A stretch of 15,142 nt of DNA, from the NCBI GenBank assembly GCA_023380995.1, contig JAMCTD010000063.1:1-15142 (forward strand), read 5' to 3'. Positions within the stretch are counted from its first letter, which is position 1, and the number at the start of each line of letters is the position of its first letter. Positions 6,917 through 13,751 of the stretch are shown piece by piece. The notes under the pieces are model-generated. The model saw only the letters and a program-made list of their open reading frames with translations. It made no database searches and was not told where the DNA came from. The translations under genes were made by a program, and so were the position numbers. Source of the DNA: Patescibacteria group bacterium (lineage in GTDB: Bacteria; Patescibacteria; Microgenomatia; Daviesbacterales; UBA10151).

Positions 6917-7432
6917 CTCTGGTTAGTCCTGCAGTAATAACGGGAACCTGAAGTACCATTCTCTAATGTAGCACAAACTTCAAAAGCAGTGTCTGCAACA
7001 GGCACGCTAGAGCCTACTTTTGCACCACCAGTTATACAAGTTGAAGGTAAATTCTCGCCTGGAGTTATAGCTGTACCAACTGCATTCCTACCGCAATATT
7101 CACACAACCTTGAATTGAGCGGAGTACCGCTACCACATCTAGAAGTACCGCTTAAAGGATCTGTGGGTAGTGCACTCGCACCTCCAGTTATAAATGTACT
7201 GGGATCAAAATTTTTATAAGTCCCTCCTGCAGTGTTATAATTTGCCTCCATAGCATTGGCAATCACGTCAATATCTGTCTTTCTCCTGGCATCTCTGGCA
7301 TCTTTTTTGCACATTTGCATATGTTGTCATCCCTACAGCAGATAAAATGGCAATAAGAGTAATCACAACTAACATTTCAATAAGGGTGAAACCTTTGGAA
7401 GTATTTTCAAAGTTAGGCAGATATTTTTTCAT
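6913..7432 (-). pseudogene. GspG-like type IV pilin disrupted by a +1-base frameshift in an A6 run
   Basis: The ATG at 7432 opens a prepilin (MKKYLPNFENTSKG, then FTLIEMLVVITLIAILSAVG). After codon 43 the frame reads RCQRCQEKDRY and stops at TGA 7270-7268, giving a 54-residue stub. The pilin sequence DARDARRKTDIDVIANAMEA continues in the next frame and runs to a stop at 6913. Removing one A from the six at 7303-7308 (minus strand) yields a continuous 172-residue pilin with VQKDARDARRKTD at the join. The head has a P-x-D-P loop (PTDPLSG) and five or more cysteines, as in its neighbour at 7498-7986. The downstream frame has no other lesion and keeps its ATGA overlap with the next gene. Possible causes are a homopolymer sequencing error, a very recent mutation, or a phase-variable tract. 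Confidence 0.85.
7376..7409 (-). repeat. 34-bp perfect direct repeat, copy in the frameshifted pilin
   Basis: This stretch, coding for the end of the leader and the first residues of the mature helix (ENTSKG/FTLIE), is identical at the DNA level to 7930-7963 in the neighbouring pilin, including codon choice. It indicates a recent tandem duplication or gene conversion. Confidence 0.85.
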
Positions 7433-7497
7433 CTCATTATATTAATAGTTGCACTTAATGAAAAATAAATCAAGTATATAAAAACACTTCACGGGGA

Positions 7498-7986
7498 TTA
7501 TTGTTTACTGCCAAAGCAGATTACTGCAACTGGGGTTCCTTGGTCAAGCGTACATACTCTATAGTAAGCAGCAGTACCGCCAGCTATTGAGGTCGCAGCA
7601 TCTATATTTGAAAAGCCAGTCGGACAATAACCAGGACCAGTTGTCCATCCCGCATCTGCAGCAGTTGGATTACCAATTACCGTTCCACCTTCTGAATAAC
7701 AATATTTTACATTCCTTGTAGTAGGCTCTTTTGGTATAACTCCTCCAGCAAAATCATTAGCTGTTATAGTTTGATAGGCTGTAGCATTACCTCTTTTAAC
7801 TTCTAGTGCATCTGAAATGGCTTTTAGGTCAGCTCTTCTTCTGTCATCATTACCTCTGCCTGTTAAACCTGAGAATACTGCCATACCCATAACTGCTAAT
7901 ACAGCAATAATGGCAATAACAACTAATAGTTCAATAAGGGTGAAACCTTTGGAAGTATTTTCAGAATTGGGCAGAATTTTTTTCAT
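7498..7986 (-). CDS. GspG-like type IV pilin (intact paralogue of the frameshifted gene)
   Basis: 162 residues. The leader MKKILPNSENTSKG is followed by FTLIELLVVIAIIAVLAVMG, with Glu at mature position 5. GRGNDDRRRADLKAISDALEVKRGN is the GspG-type follow-on. Five cysteines occur (KYC, GYC, RVC, VIC and the proximity of YCYSEGG), and IPKEPTT occupies the usual proline loop. The first 21 residues and the underlying DNA nearly match the pseudogene downstream. It has no SD, but a strong promoter-like element lies upstream. It may be an alternative major pilin. The cysteine count is by eye; disulfide pairing is unknown. Confidence 0.86.
   Translation of the reverse strand: MKKILPNSENTSKGFTLIELLVVIAIIAVLAVMGMAVFSGLTGRGNDDRRRADLKAISDALEVKRGNATAYQTITANDFAGGVIPKEPTTRNVKYCYSEGGTVIGNPTAADAGWTTGPGYCPTGFSNIDAATSIAGGTAAYYRVCTLDQGTPVAVICFGSKQ
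7930..7963 (-). repeat. 34-bp perfect direct repeat, copy in the intact pilin
   Basis: This is the partner of the 34-bp repeat at 7376-7409, with unit starts 554 bp apart. Recombination between the copies would delete one pilin or make a hybrid gene. Confidence 0.85.
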
Positions 7987-8007
7987 TTAATTTTTCGTGA
8001 CTAATCT

Positions 8008-8037
8008 ATTATTCACACAACTAAAAACTACTGTCAA
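8008..8037 (-). promoter_or_regulatory. Promoter before the GspG-like pilin pair
   Basis: On the minus strand a consensus -35 TTGACA (8037-8032) and AATAAT (8013-8008) are spaced by 18 bp. They lie in the 70-bp gap between pilD and the pilin at 7498-7986. The leader would be about 15 nt, with no SD in it. The element would let the pilins be expressed separately from pilB-T-C. Confidence 0.5.
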
Positions 8038-8056
8038 TACCCCAATTTAGCTTCAA

Positions 8057-8977
8057 TTATCTGCCAAGTTGAAAATACCAATCAATAATTTGGCTGCCCC
8101 AAAAAAGCATAATTAAACTTCCTAAAACCAAAAATGGACCAAAAGGAATTGTTTGGCCAAAATGCTTTTTACCACTGATAATAAGTCCTATTGAAAACAC
8201 AGCGCCTGTTAAAAAAGATAAGATTAAAGCAAATACTGCTCCGGGAAAACCTAACATAATACCCATAAAAGCTCCCAGCTTAACATCACCCCCGCCCATG
8301 CCTTTCCCGCGCGTTACAATAATTAAACTTAAAAAAAACCCTCCTATTAAAGCTCCTGTTAATAATGAATAAAATAGGGGAGTAGCAATGATTAAAACAT
8401 GCCTTAGAAAATATTCATTTTTAGGAGGAAGAAGCAACCTGCCTAAAGGTGTCTGGATTAAAGTAAAATAAAGGTAAATTATTTTTACAGCAGTAATAAC
8501 CACACTTAAAACAATACCAATAATAATGGATGGCAAAATAATGCGGTCCGGTATAAACATTTTTTTAATGTCTGTTAAAAAAAGAATTGCCAAAATTACT
8601 ATAAAGAAGGTTTTAAATATAAGCTCTAAACTGAAAATTAAAATTTTAAAATTATCAACATTTAAGATTAATTGAAAATTGAGAATTGAGAATTGAGAAT
8701 TTTGGAAAGCTTGCCAAAATAAGAAACCTACCAATATTCCCATTCCTATTTCTACCAATACATACTCTATGCCAATTTTTTTATGGCAATACCGGCACTT
8801 CCCGCCAAGTAAAATATAGGAAAAAATAGGAAAAAGGTCGTACCATGCCAATTTGTGTTTACACATTGGACAATACGACCTTCCCCCAAAAGACTTTTTA
8901 CCCAAACTTCTATCAGCCAAAGCTTTTACTCCGCTTCCCAAAACTATTCCTAAAATAAAACCTATGATCAACGCCAT
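8057..8977 (-). CDS. pilD: PilD, type IV prepilin peptidase/N-methyltransferase
   Basis: 306 residues from the ATG at 8977. This polytopic inner-membrane aspartic protease cleaves prepilin leaders after Gly and methylates the new N-terminus. Two C-x2-C pairs (Cys36/39 and Cys61/64) lie in the cytoplasmic loop of the methyltransferase domain. The catalytic aspartates are Asp136 in LTDIKKMFIPD and Asp231 in GGGDVKLGAFMG. About eight hydrophobic segments follow the standard layout. The frame is open upstream to an ATG at 9016, but that adds 13 hydrophilic residues overlapping the major pilin and has no SD. MALIIGFILGIVLGS is the typical N-terminus and lies 4 bp after the pilin stop, which suggests coupling. 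Residues 93-102 are encoded by a heptamer array and sit in a loop that looks expanded. Confidence 0.94.
   Translation of the reverse strand: MALIIGFILGIVLGSGVKALADRSLGKKSFGGRSYCPMCKHKLAWYDLFPIFSYILLGGKCRYCHKKIGIEYVLVEIGMGILVGFLFWQAFQNSQFSILNFQLILNVDNFKILIFSLELIFKTFFIVILAILFLTDIKKMFIPDRIILPSIIIGIVLSVVITAVKIIYLYFTLIQTPLGRLLLPPKNEYFLRHVLIIATPLFYSLLTGALIGGFFLSLIIVTRGKGMGGGDVKLGAFMGIMLGFPGAVFALILSFLTGAVFSIGLIISGKKHFGQTIPFGPFLVLGSLIMLFWGSQIIDWYFQLGR
8674..8701. repeat. Tandem heptamer array inside pilD
   Basis: Four consecutive heptamers, GAAAATT then GAGAATT three times on the plus strand, lie within the pilD coding frame. On the coding strand they read AATTCTC repeats and encode NSQFSILNFQ. The flanks (8630-8673) are also low-complexity A/T runs. 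A run of this kind is unusual inside a catalytic gene and may vary in copy number; because the unit is 7 bp, a change of one copy would break the frame. Confidence 0.85.
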
Positions 8978-8981
8978 CACC

Positions 8982-9605
8982 TTATGGGCTATACAAACAA
9001 CCCGCTTCTCCTCCATCAGTAGTACCAGCTAAATTAAGCACAGAACCAACCTCATAGTAATTGTTGTTAGTTCCACCATCAGTTTGTCTCTTATCCGAAG
9101 CTGCGACATTTCCCTGGTTACCTGTTTGCTGATCTGATTCTAGTCTGGTAAAGATTTCCCAATTGTCTCCACTGCCACAATAAGCATAGTGAAAACCTGT
9201 ATTACCACTAGAGTTAGTCGGATCAACTGGCAAAGTTGGCACTGATACACTAGTTTGGACACCCAAATTAACCGCTACCCAGCCAGTTCCATTAGTTGCT
9301 CGTCCTGCACCACCAGAGACACTACTGCGATTACAAGTAGCATCCGTTGAATTACAAGCAATATTGGAACCACTATTAGAGGCTTCTTGCACTGCCACAT
9401 TAATAGCTTGTTGTAAATTAGCAAGATCTGTTAAACGGGCTGCATCACGGCCTCTGCGGGTAAGTTCAAGCGGGTTAATAATCAAAACAACCACTGCTGC
9501 CAAAATGGCAATAATAGCAATAACCACCAAAAGTTCAACCAAGGTAAAACCTTTAAGACCGTTAGGTCGCAAGGTTCCCTTATGAACTTGAGCAGATTTT
9601 TTCAA
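8982..9605 (-). CDS. Probable major type IV pilin (PilA-like)
   Basis: 207 residues from a TTG start at 9605. The leader ends PNGLKG, followed by FTLVELLVVIAIIAILAAVV with Glu at mature position 5. INPLELTRRGRDAARLTDLANLQQAI is the classic candidate-phyla PilA follow-on, and PVDPTN is the proline loop. Four cysteines lie in the head. The frame extends to a GTG at 9614, but that codon sits inside the SD AAGGAGGTGA, so the TTG 8 nt after GGAGG is the better start. This is the strongest ribosome-binding site seen in the window, and the gene sits between pilC and pilD, the usual major-pilin place. High output is an inference from these signals. Confidence 0.88.
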   Translation of the reverse strand: MKKSAQVHKGTLRPNGLKGFTLVELLVVIAIIAILAAVVVLIINPLELTRRGRDAARLTDLANLQQAINVAVQEASNSGSNIACNSTDATCNRSSVSGGAGRATNGTGWVAVNLGVQTSVSVPTLPVDPTNSSGNTGFHYAYCGSGDNWEIFTRLESDQQTGNQGNVAASDKRQTDGGTNNNYYEVGSVLNLAGTTDGGEAGCLYSP

Positions 9606-9610
9606 AATTC

Positions 9611-9620
9611 TCACCTCCTT
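9611..9620 (-). promoter_or_regulatory. Perfect Shine-Dalgarno site of the major pilin; decides the TTG start
   Basis: AAGGAGGTGA on the minus strand is a ten-base complement to the usual 16S rRNA 3' end. It overlaps the GTG at 9614-9612, ruling that codon out as the start, and places TTG 9605 at 8 nt from GGAGG. Confidence 0.8.
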
Positions 9621-9639
9621 CGTAATTTAACGTAGCGAA

Positions 9640-9692
9640 ATTATAATCCACGTCTGCATCCATTGTAGACACAACTTATAATATCTAGTCAA
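9640..9692 (-). promoter_or_regulatory. Promoter region of the major pilin
   Basis: The gap upstream of the pilin holds a consensus -10 TATAAT (9645-9640), which would give a leader of about 28 nt covering the SD, though its -35 is poor. A second pair further up, TTGACT (9692-9687) and TACAAT (9667-9662), has a wide 19-bp spacer. Either or both could drive pilin separately from pilC. Confidence 0.45.
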
Positions 9693-9703
9693 GAGAGCAA
9701 AAT

Positions 9704-10906
9704 TTAGAATGAGGTTGTTAACTTGTAGATAGGCAAAATTATAGATATCACCAAAAATGCCACACCAATACCCAGGATAATTAACACAATTGGCTCAATT
9801 GCTACAGTTAAATTCTTAATCATGTGATCAGATTCTGATTCAAAATATTCAGCAAGTTTAAAAAAGATCTCATCAACCTTACCTGTTTCTTCACCCACCC
9901 TTACCATCCTGCTCACAATTTTAGGGAACACACTAGAAGTAAGCAGCGAGGAAAATGGCAGTCCTTTTTCCACCCCGGTATTAATTGTTTTAAGCGCATT
10001 TCCGAATACGGGGTTATCAGTTAAATCAGAGACAATCTCAATTGAATCAAGCAAAGGAATGCCTGCAGAGGTAAGCAGACCGAAAGTGCGGTTAAAATTA
10101 GTTAAAGTTACATTAGTCACAATTTTTCCTACAAGGGGAGTCCTTAAAACAATCTTGCCAAACAACAAATTGCCTTCAGGTGTTTTTTTCCAGCGGTTTA
10201 TAGCTATAAAAGCCCCAACTATAATAATCAGTCCAAGCCACCAATAACTTGTAAACAAGTTAGACGTAGCGACTAAAATCCTGGTTGGCAATGGCAGCTC
10301 TACAGTTGACTGAGCATATAAGGTTATAAGTTTAGGGATAACAAAAACCATCATTATTATAATGACCCCGACCATCATAGTTAAAACTATCATCGGATAA
10401 ATCATTGCCCCTCTGATTTTTGATTGAAACTCCCTGTCTTTTTCTAACCCATCAGCCATTTGCAAAAGAACTGTATCGAGTTTACCTGAAGCTTCACCAG
10501 CCTTAACTAAATTAATGTAAAGGTGAGGAAAAATATCAGGGAATTTACTTAAAGCTTGGGCTAAATTTAAACCTCCTTTGATATCTGCAGATACCTGAAC
10601 TAAAGCCTTTTTTAAAACTTTATTATTTTGCTGTTCTTCCAAAATATCTATGGCCTCGGATAAAACCAATCCGCTTGAAACCATCGTTGCCAGTTGTCTG
10701 GTAATAATAACCAGTTCGGAAAAATTTACTCTGTTGAAAAACCGGTCTAAAAATTTGTTTACAGGAGGACTTTTGGTTGTTACTGAAATAACAATCAAGC
10801 CTTTCTTTCTTAAAATGGCAGTGGCTGAATGGATATCAGGAGACTGAATATTACCAGTATGGCTGTTGCCATCAATATCTTTAGCTTTGTAGACGAATTC
10901 TGCCAT
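9704..10906 (-). CDS. pilC: PilC, type IV pilus inner-membrane platform protein (GspF family)
   Basis: 400 residues, full length for the family. The N-terminus MAEFVYKAKDIDGNSHTGNI is characteristic. Two homologous cytoplasmic GspF domains follow, the first around residues 60-190 (ITRQLATMVSSGLVLSEAIDIL, then LVKAGEASGKLDTVL) and the second around 265-390 (FGLLTSAGIPLLDSIEIV, then MVRVGEETGKVDEIF). Membrane segments lie at about 168-195, 219-240 and 372-395. PilC sits at the base of the pilus and passes ATPase motion from PilB or PilT to the pilin subunits. No SD is visible before the ATG; the 29-bp gap to pilT is A/T-rich. Confidence 0.96.
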   Translation of the reverse strand: MAEFVYKAKDIDGNSHTGNIQSPDIHSATAILRKKGLIVISVTTKSPPVNKFLDRFFNRVNFSELVIITRQLATMVSSGLVLSEAIDILEEQQNNKVLKKALVQVSADIKGGLNLAQALSKFPDIFPHLYINLVKAGEASGKLDTVLLQMADGLEKDREFQSKIRGAMIYPMIVLTMMVGVIIIMMVFVIPKLITLYAQSTVELPLPTRILVATSNLFTSYWWLGLIIIVGAFIAINRWKKTPEGNLLFGKIVLRTPLVGKIVTNVTLTNFNRTFGLLTSAGIPLLDSIEIVSDLTDNPVFGNALKTINTGVEKGLPFSSLLTSSVFPKIVSRMVRVGEETGKVDEIFFKLAEYFESESDHMIKNLTVAIEPIVLIILGIGVAFLVISIILPIYKLTTSF

Positions 10907-10935
10907 AAATTAATTTAAAATTTAGAAGTGTCCAT

Positions 10936-11988
10936 TTATTTTAGTAATTTATTCAACAACTCCGGACGCAGGGCAAACTTTGATGCCATATCAGGAGATA
11001 TTTTGCCTGTTGTTACCAAACCGGCAAGAGCCCTTTCCAGTGTTTGCATGCCCATCTCTGCTGATGTCTCAATGATATTATCTATCAAATAGGACTTATC
11101 TTCCCTGATAACGTTTCTCACCGCAGGAGTTGCAAATAATATCTCCGCTGCCAAAACCCTGCCTGGCTCAATTGTTGGTACTAACCTAATCGATAGGATT
11201 GCTTCCAAAGTTGCTGCCAGTTGTAGCCTTATTTGGGGTTGCTGTATTTCAGGAAATACATCTATGATTCTATCAACAGATTGAGCAGCTGAGTTTGTAT
11301 GAAGGGTGGCAAAAACCAAATGCCCTGTTTCTGCAATAGTCATAGCTGATGAAATAGTTGTCAAATCCCTCATTTCACCGATTAAAACCACATCCGGATC
11401 TTCACGCAAAGCAGAACGCAAGGCATTTTCCCAAGACCTGGTATCGCTGTACATTTCCCTCTGTTCAATCAACGCCTTCTTAGGAGGATAAACATACTCT
11501 ATAGGGTCTTCTATAGTTAAAACATGTACAGACGAGCTGGCATTAATCCTATTTATAAGCGATGCCAAAGTAGTGGATTTGCCATGACCGGTTGGGCCAG
11601 TAACCAGAACAAACCCTTGCTTAAGTTCTGTTAACCTTTCCACAACACTGGGAAAACCTAATTCTTCAAGCATGGGTATTTCGTAAGGAATAAGCCTAAG
11701 CGCTGCAGACATTGAACCTTTCTGTCTGTATAAATTCACCCTAAATCTTCCCTTGGATTCAAATTCAAACGAAAAATCCAGTTCGAAAGTTTGCTTATAA
11801 ACATTTTGCTGGATATCTGAAAGAAGAGGTTTAATCAAACTTTCTAACTGCTCCGGGGAAATGGGGATTTCACCGGGAATAGGCACAAGCTCACCGTGAA
11901 TCCTCAAAATTGGTACAGATCCAACAGATAAGTGTAAATCTGATGCTTTTCTTTGAATAGTAAGGTCTAATAGTTGTTGAATGTTCAT
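10936..11988 (-). CDS. pilT: PilT, pilus retraction ATPase
   Basis: 350 residues, normal length. Walker A is GPTGHGKST (131-139), with His where most relatives have Ser. The Asp box is LTIEDPIEY (157-165), Walker B is DPDVVLIGEMRD (197-208), and the His box is GHLVFATLHTNSA (222-234). AVRNVIRE (289-296) corresponds to the AIRNLIRE motif that marks PilT and is needed for retraction in studied species. Its presence separates this protein from PilB/GspE and suggests dynamic, retractable pili of the kind used for twitching or DNA uptake. It follows pilB by 9 bp, with a weak GGAG only 2 nt from the ATG, so it is probably translated by coupling. Confidence 0.96.
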   Translation of the reverse strand: MNIQQLLDLTIQRKASDLHLSVGSVPILRIHGELVPIPGEIPISPEQLESLIKPLLSDIQQNVYKQTFELDFSFEFESKGRFRVNLYRQKGSMSAALRLIPYEIPMLEELGFPSVVERLTELKQGFVLVTGPTGHGKSTTLASLINRINASSSVHVLTIEDPIEYVYPPKKALIEQREMYSDTRSWENALRSALREDPDVVLIGEMRDLTTISSAMTIAETGHLVFATLHTNSAAQSVDRIIDVFPEIQQPQIRLQLAATLEAILSIRLVPTIEPGRVLAAEILFATPAVRNVIREDKSYLIDNIIETSAEMGMQTLERALAGLVTTGKISPDMASKFALRPELLNKLLK

Positions 11989-11997
11989 AACTCCAAA

Positions 11998-13716
11998 CTA
12001 ATCTTGAGCTACCCGTAATACTTCCTCCATCGTTGTTACTCCTTCCAAAACCTTAAGGTATCCATCCTGTTTCATAGTAATCATACCTAAAGATGTAGCT
12101 TCTTGTTCAATCTTGCCTGAGGAAGCATGCTCTAATATTAGTTTGACAATTGGTTCTGAAATAACCAATACCTCAAAAATACCAACTCTGCCCAAATAAC
12201 CACTATTTCCACAAATAGAACACCCTTTTCCTGCAAAAAGTTTTAATGCAGTTTGAGATGAAGTTGGCAAAAATTTACCCAAAACAACTTTTATATTCTC
12301 CGCCACTTCCGGCGGAGCATTAAATTCCACCCTGCAGTGGGAGCAAATCTTACGCACAACCCGCTGCGCTACAACTGCATTTAAGGCAGAAGCAAGCAAA
12401 AATGGTTCAGCACCCATATCCAAAAGCCTTGGAGGGGCGCCTGCGCTGGAATTGGTATGAAGGGTTGAGAAAACCTGATGGCCGGTCAGGGCAGCCTGAA
12501 TTGCCAAATCAGCAGTTTCAGAATCCCTAACTTCACCCACCATAATAATATTTGGATCCTGCCGCAAAAAGCTTCTTAAGGCTGATGAAAAAGTTAAACC
12601 GGATTGAGTATTAACCTGAACTTGATTAACACCACTAATCTGATACTCAACCGGATCTTCCACTGTGACTATGTTAACCCTGGTAGTGGATATCTTAGTT
12701 AAGATTGAGTAGAGCGTTGTAGTTTTTCCGCTTCCGGTTGGACCACATACCAAAATAATTCCGTGAGGCCTGAGCAATTGAGTTTCTAAACTCTTCAAAG
12801 AACTTCCCCTAAGTCCTAATTCTAAAAGGGATGGGGCACCGGTGGACTTGGGCAATAACCTTAAAACCACTTTTTCCCCAAAAACAGTAGGTATGGTTGA
12901 CACCCGGATATCTATTACGTTTTGTCCGTAACTAAAAGTAAACCTACCGTCTTGCGGCAACCTCTTTTCATCAATTTTTAAAACAGACAAAATCTTGATC
13001 CTGGAAACCAAAGCTTCATGCACTCCTTTTGGCAACAGGATCTTTTCCTGTAAAATTCCATCAATTCTGTATCTTACCCTGGTACGGTCTTCCTGAGGCT
13101 CAATATGGATGTCTGATGCCCGGCTTTTTATGGCATATTCAAGTAATTGGTCAATAATGCTGGAAACAGGAGCTTCCCGTAAAATTTCCGGCCCGGTTGA
13201 TACATCTTCCTCTGTTTTAACAGATGCCACTTCTTTTAAGGCTGAAGTAACGTACGAAGTTAAGTTTTGGGAATATTGATCAGAGACGGTTTTTAAAATA
13301 TCTTCAGCTTGGGCTAAAAATGGTTTAACTCTAAGTCCGGTCTTTTTTTCAATGAATTGAGTGATTTGAATATCCAACGGATCTGCCATTGCCACCATTA
13401 ACTCTTCTCCTTTTTTCTCAAACGGGACGATTTTGTAACGCACAGCTGCAGGTTCCGGAATTAAATTTAAAACACTTGCCTCAATGGCTTTACCGGCAAG
13501 TTTTATATATGGAACATTTAGAATCTGCGCTTTAGCTTGAATAATTTTATCCAAAGGCACATTGTTTTGTTGAAGAAGCAATTTTTCAACAGATTGGCCT
13601 GAGTTAATACTTTCCAGCTTAAGCGCTGAGAGTTGGTCCGGGTTTAAATACCCTTGATTAAAAAGTATATCTTCCAACGAAGAATCCTGCGGATTTTGAG
13701 CAGTTGCATTGGGCAT
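11998..13716 (-). CDS. pilB: PilB, pilus extension ATPase (GspE/PulE family)
   Basis: 572 residues. An N-terminal GspE-N/MshEN-like domain spans about 1-150 (LEDILFNQGYLNPDQLSAL, VPYIKLAGKAI), the N2 domain follows (SDIHIEPQEDRTRVRYRIDG), and then the ATPase core: Walker A GPTGSGKTT (325-333), Asp box TVEDPVEY (351-358), Walker B DPNIIMVGEVRD (387-398) and His box GHQVFSTLHTNSS (412-424). The zinc-binding tetracysteine is Cys458/461 and Cys499/502. PilB hydrolyses ATP to power pilin insertion into the growing fibre. It is the first gene of the run. No SD is present; a promoter-like sequence ends 6 bp before the ATG, suggesting a leaderless message. Confidence 0.97.
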   Translation of the reverse strand: MPNATAQNPQDSSLEDILFNQGYLNPDQLSALKLESINSGQSVEKLLLQQNNVPLDKIIQAKAQILNVPYIKLAGKAIEASVLNLIPEPAAVRYKIVPFEKKGEELMVAMADPLDIQITQFIEKKTGLRVKPFLAQAEDILKTVSDQYSQNLTSYVTSALKEVASVKTEEDVSTGPEILREAPVSSIIDQLLEYAIKSRASDIHIEPQEDRTRVRYRIDGILQEKILLPKGVHEALVSRIKILSVLKIDEKRLPQDGRFTFSYGQNVIDIRVSTIPTVFGEKVVLRLLPKSTGAPSLLELGLRGSSLKSLETQLLRPHGIILVCGPTGSGKTTTLYSILTKISTTRVNIVTVEDPVEYQISGVNQVQVNTQSGLTFSSALRSFLRQDPNIIMVGEVRDSETADLAIQAALTGHQVFSTLHTNSSAGAPPRLLDMGAEPFLLASALNAVVAQRVVRKICSHCRVEFNAPPEVAENIKVVLGKFLPTSSQTALKLFAGKGCSICGNSGYLGRVGIFEVLVISEPIVKLILEHASSGKIEQEATSLGMITMKQDGYLKVLEGVTTMEEVLRVAQD

Positions 13717-13722
13717 ACATCC

Positions 13723-13751
13723 ATTATGTTAAAATCTGCTTGTGATTGCAA
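13723..13751 (-). promoter_or_regulatory. pilB promoter, likely leaderless
   Basis: On the minus strand TTGCAA (13751-13746) and CATAAT (13728-13723) are separated by 17 bp, matching consensus at four and five of six positions. Only 6 bp lie between the -10 and the pilB ATG, so the transcript would begin at or next to the start codon. The -35 lies inside the first codons of the divergent holB-like gene. Confidence 0.55.
13727..13735 (+). promoter_or_regulatory. Extended -10 promoter of the holB-like gene, likely leaderless
   Basis: TGTTAAAAT on the plus strand is an extended -10 (TG-N-TAAAAT) ending 6 bp before the GTG start at 13742. No good -35 is visible, as expected for extended -10 promoters, and no SD is present. 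It is directly adjacent to the pilB -10 on the other strand, so RNA polymerase could probably not occupy both at once. Confidence 0.45.

Noticed and set aside
7303..7308. Programmed -1 ribosomal frameshift at the A6/AAAAAAG slippery site in the pilin
   Set aside because: The downstream frame needs a +1 (or -2) shift, not the -1 that A-AAA-AAG sites give, so a one-base indel is the simpler reading.
8674..8701. Heptamer array as a CRISPR or iteron origin
   Set aside because: Units are 7 bp with no spacers, lie in coding sequence, and no replication initiator or cas gene is nearby.
8978..9016. Upstream ATG start for pilD at 9016
   Set aside because: It lies inside the major pilin gene, lacks an SD and adds 13 hydrophilic residues before the normal PilD N-terminus.
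871..13716. Recoded TGA (genetic code 25)
   Set aside because: TGA ends several genes exactly at ATGA overlaps, so it behaves as a stop.
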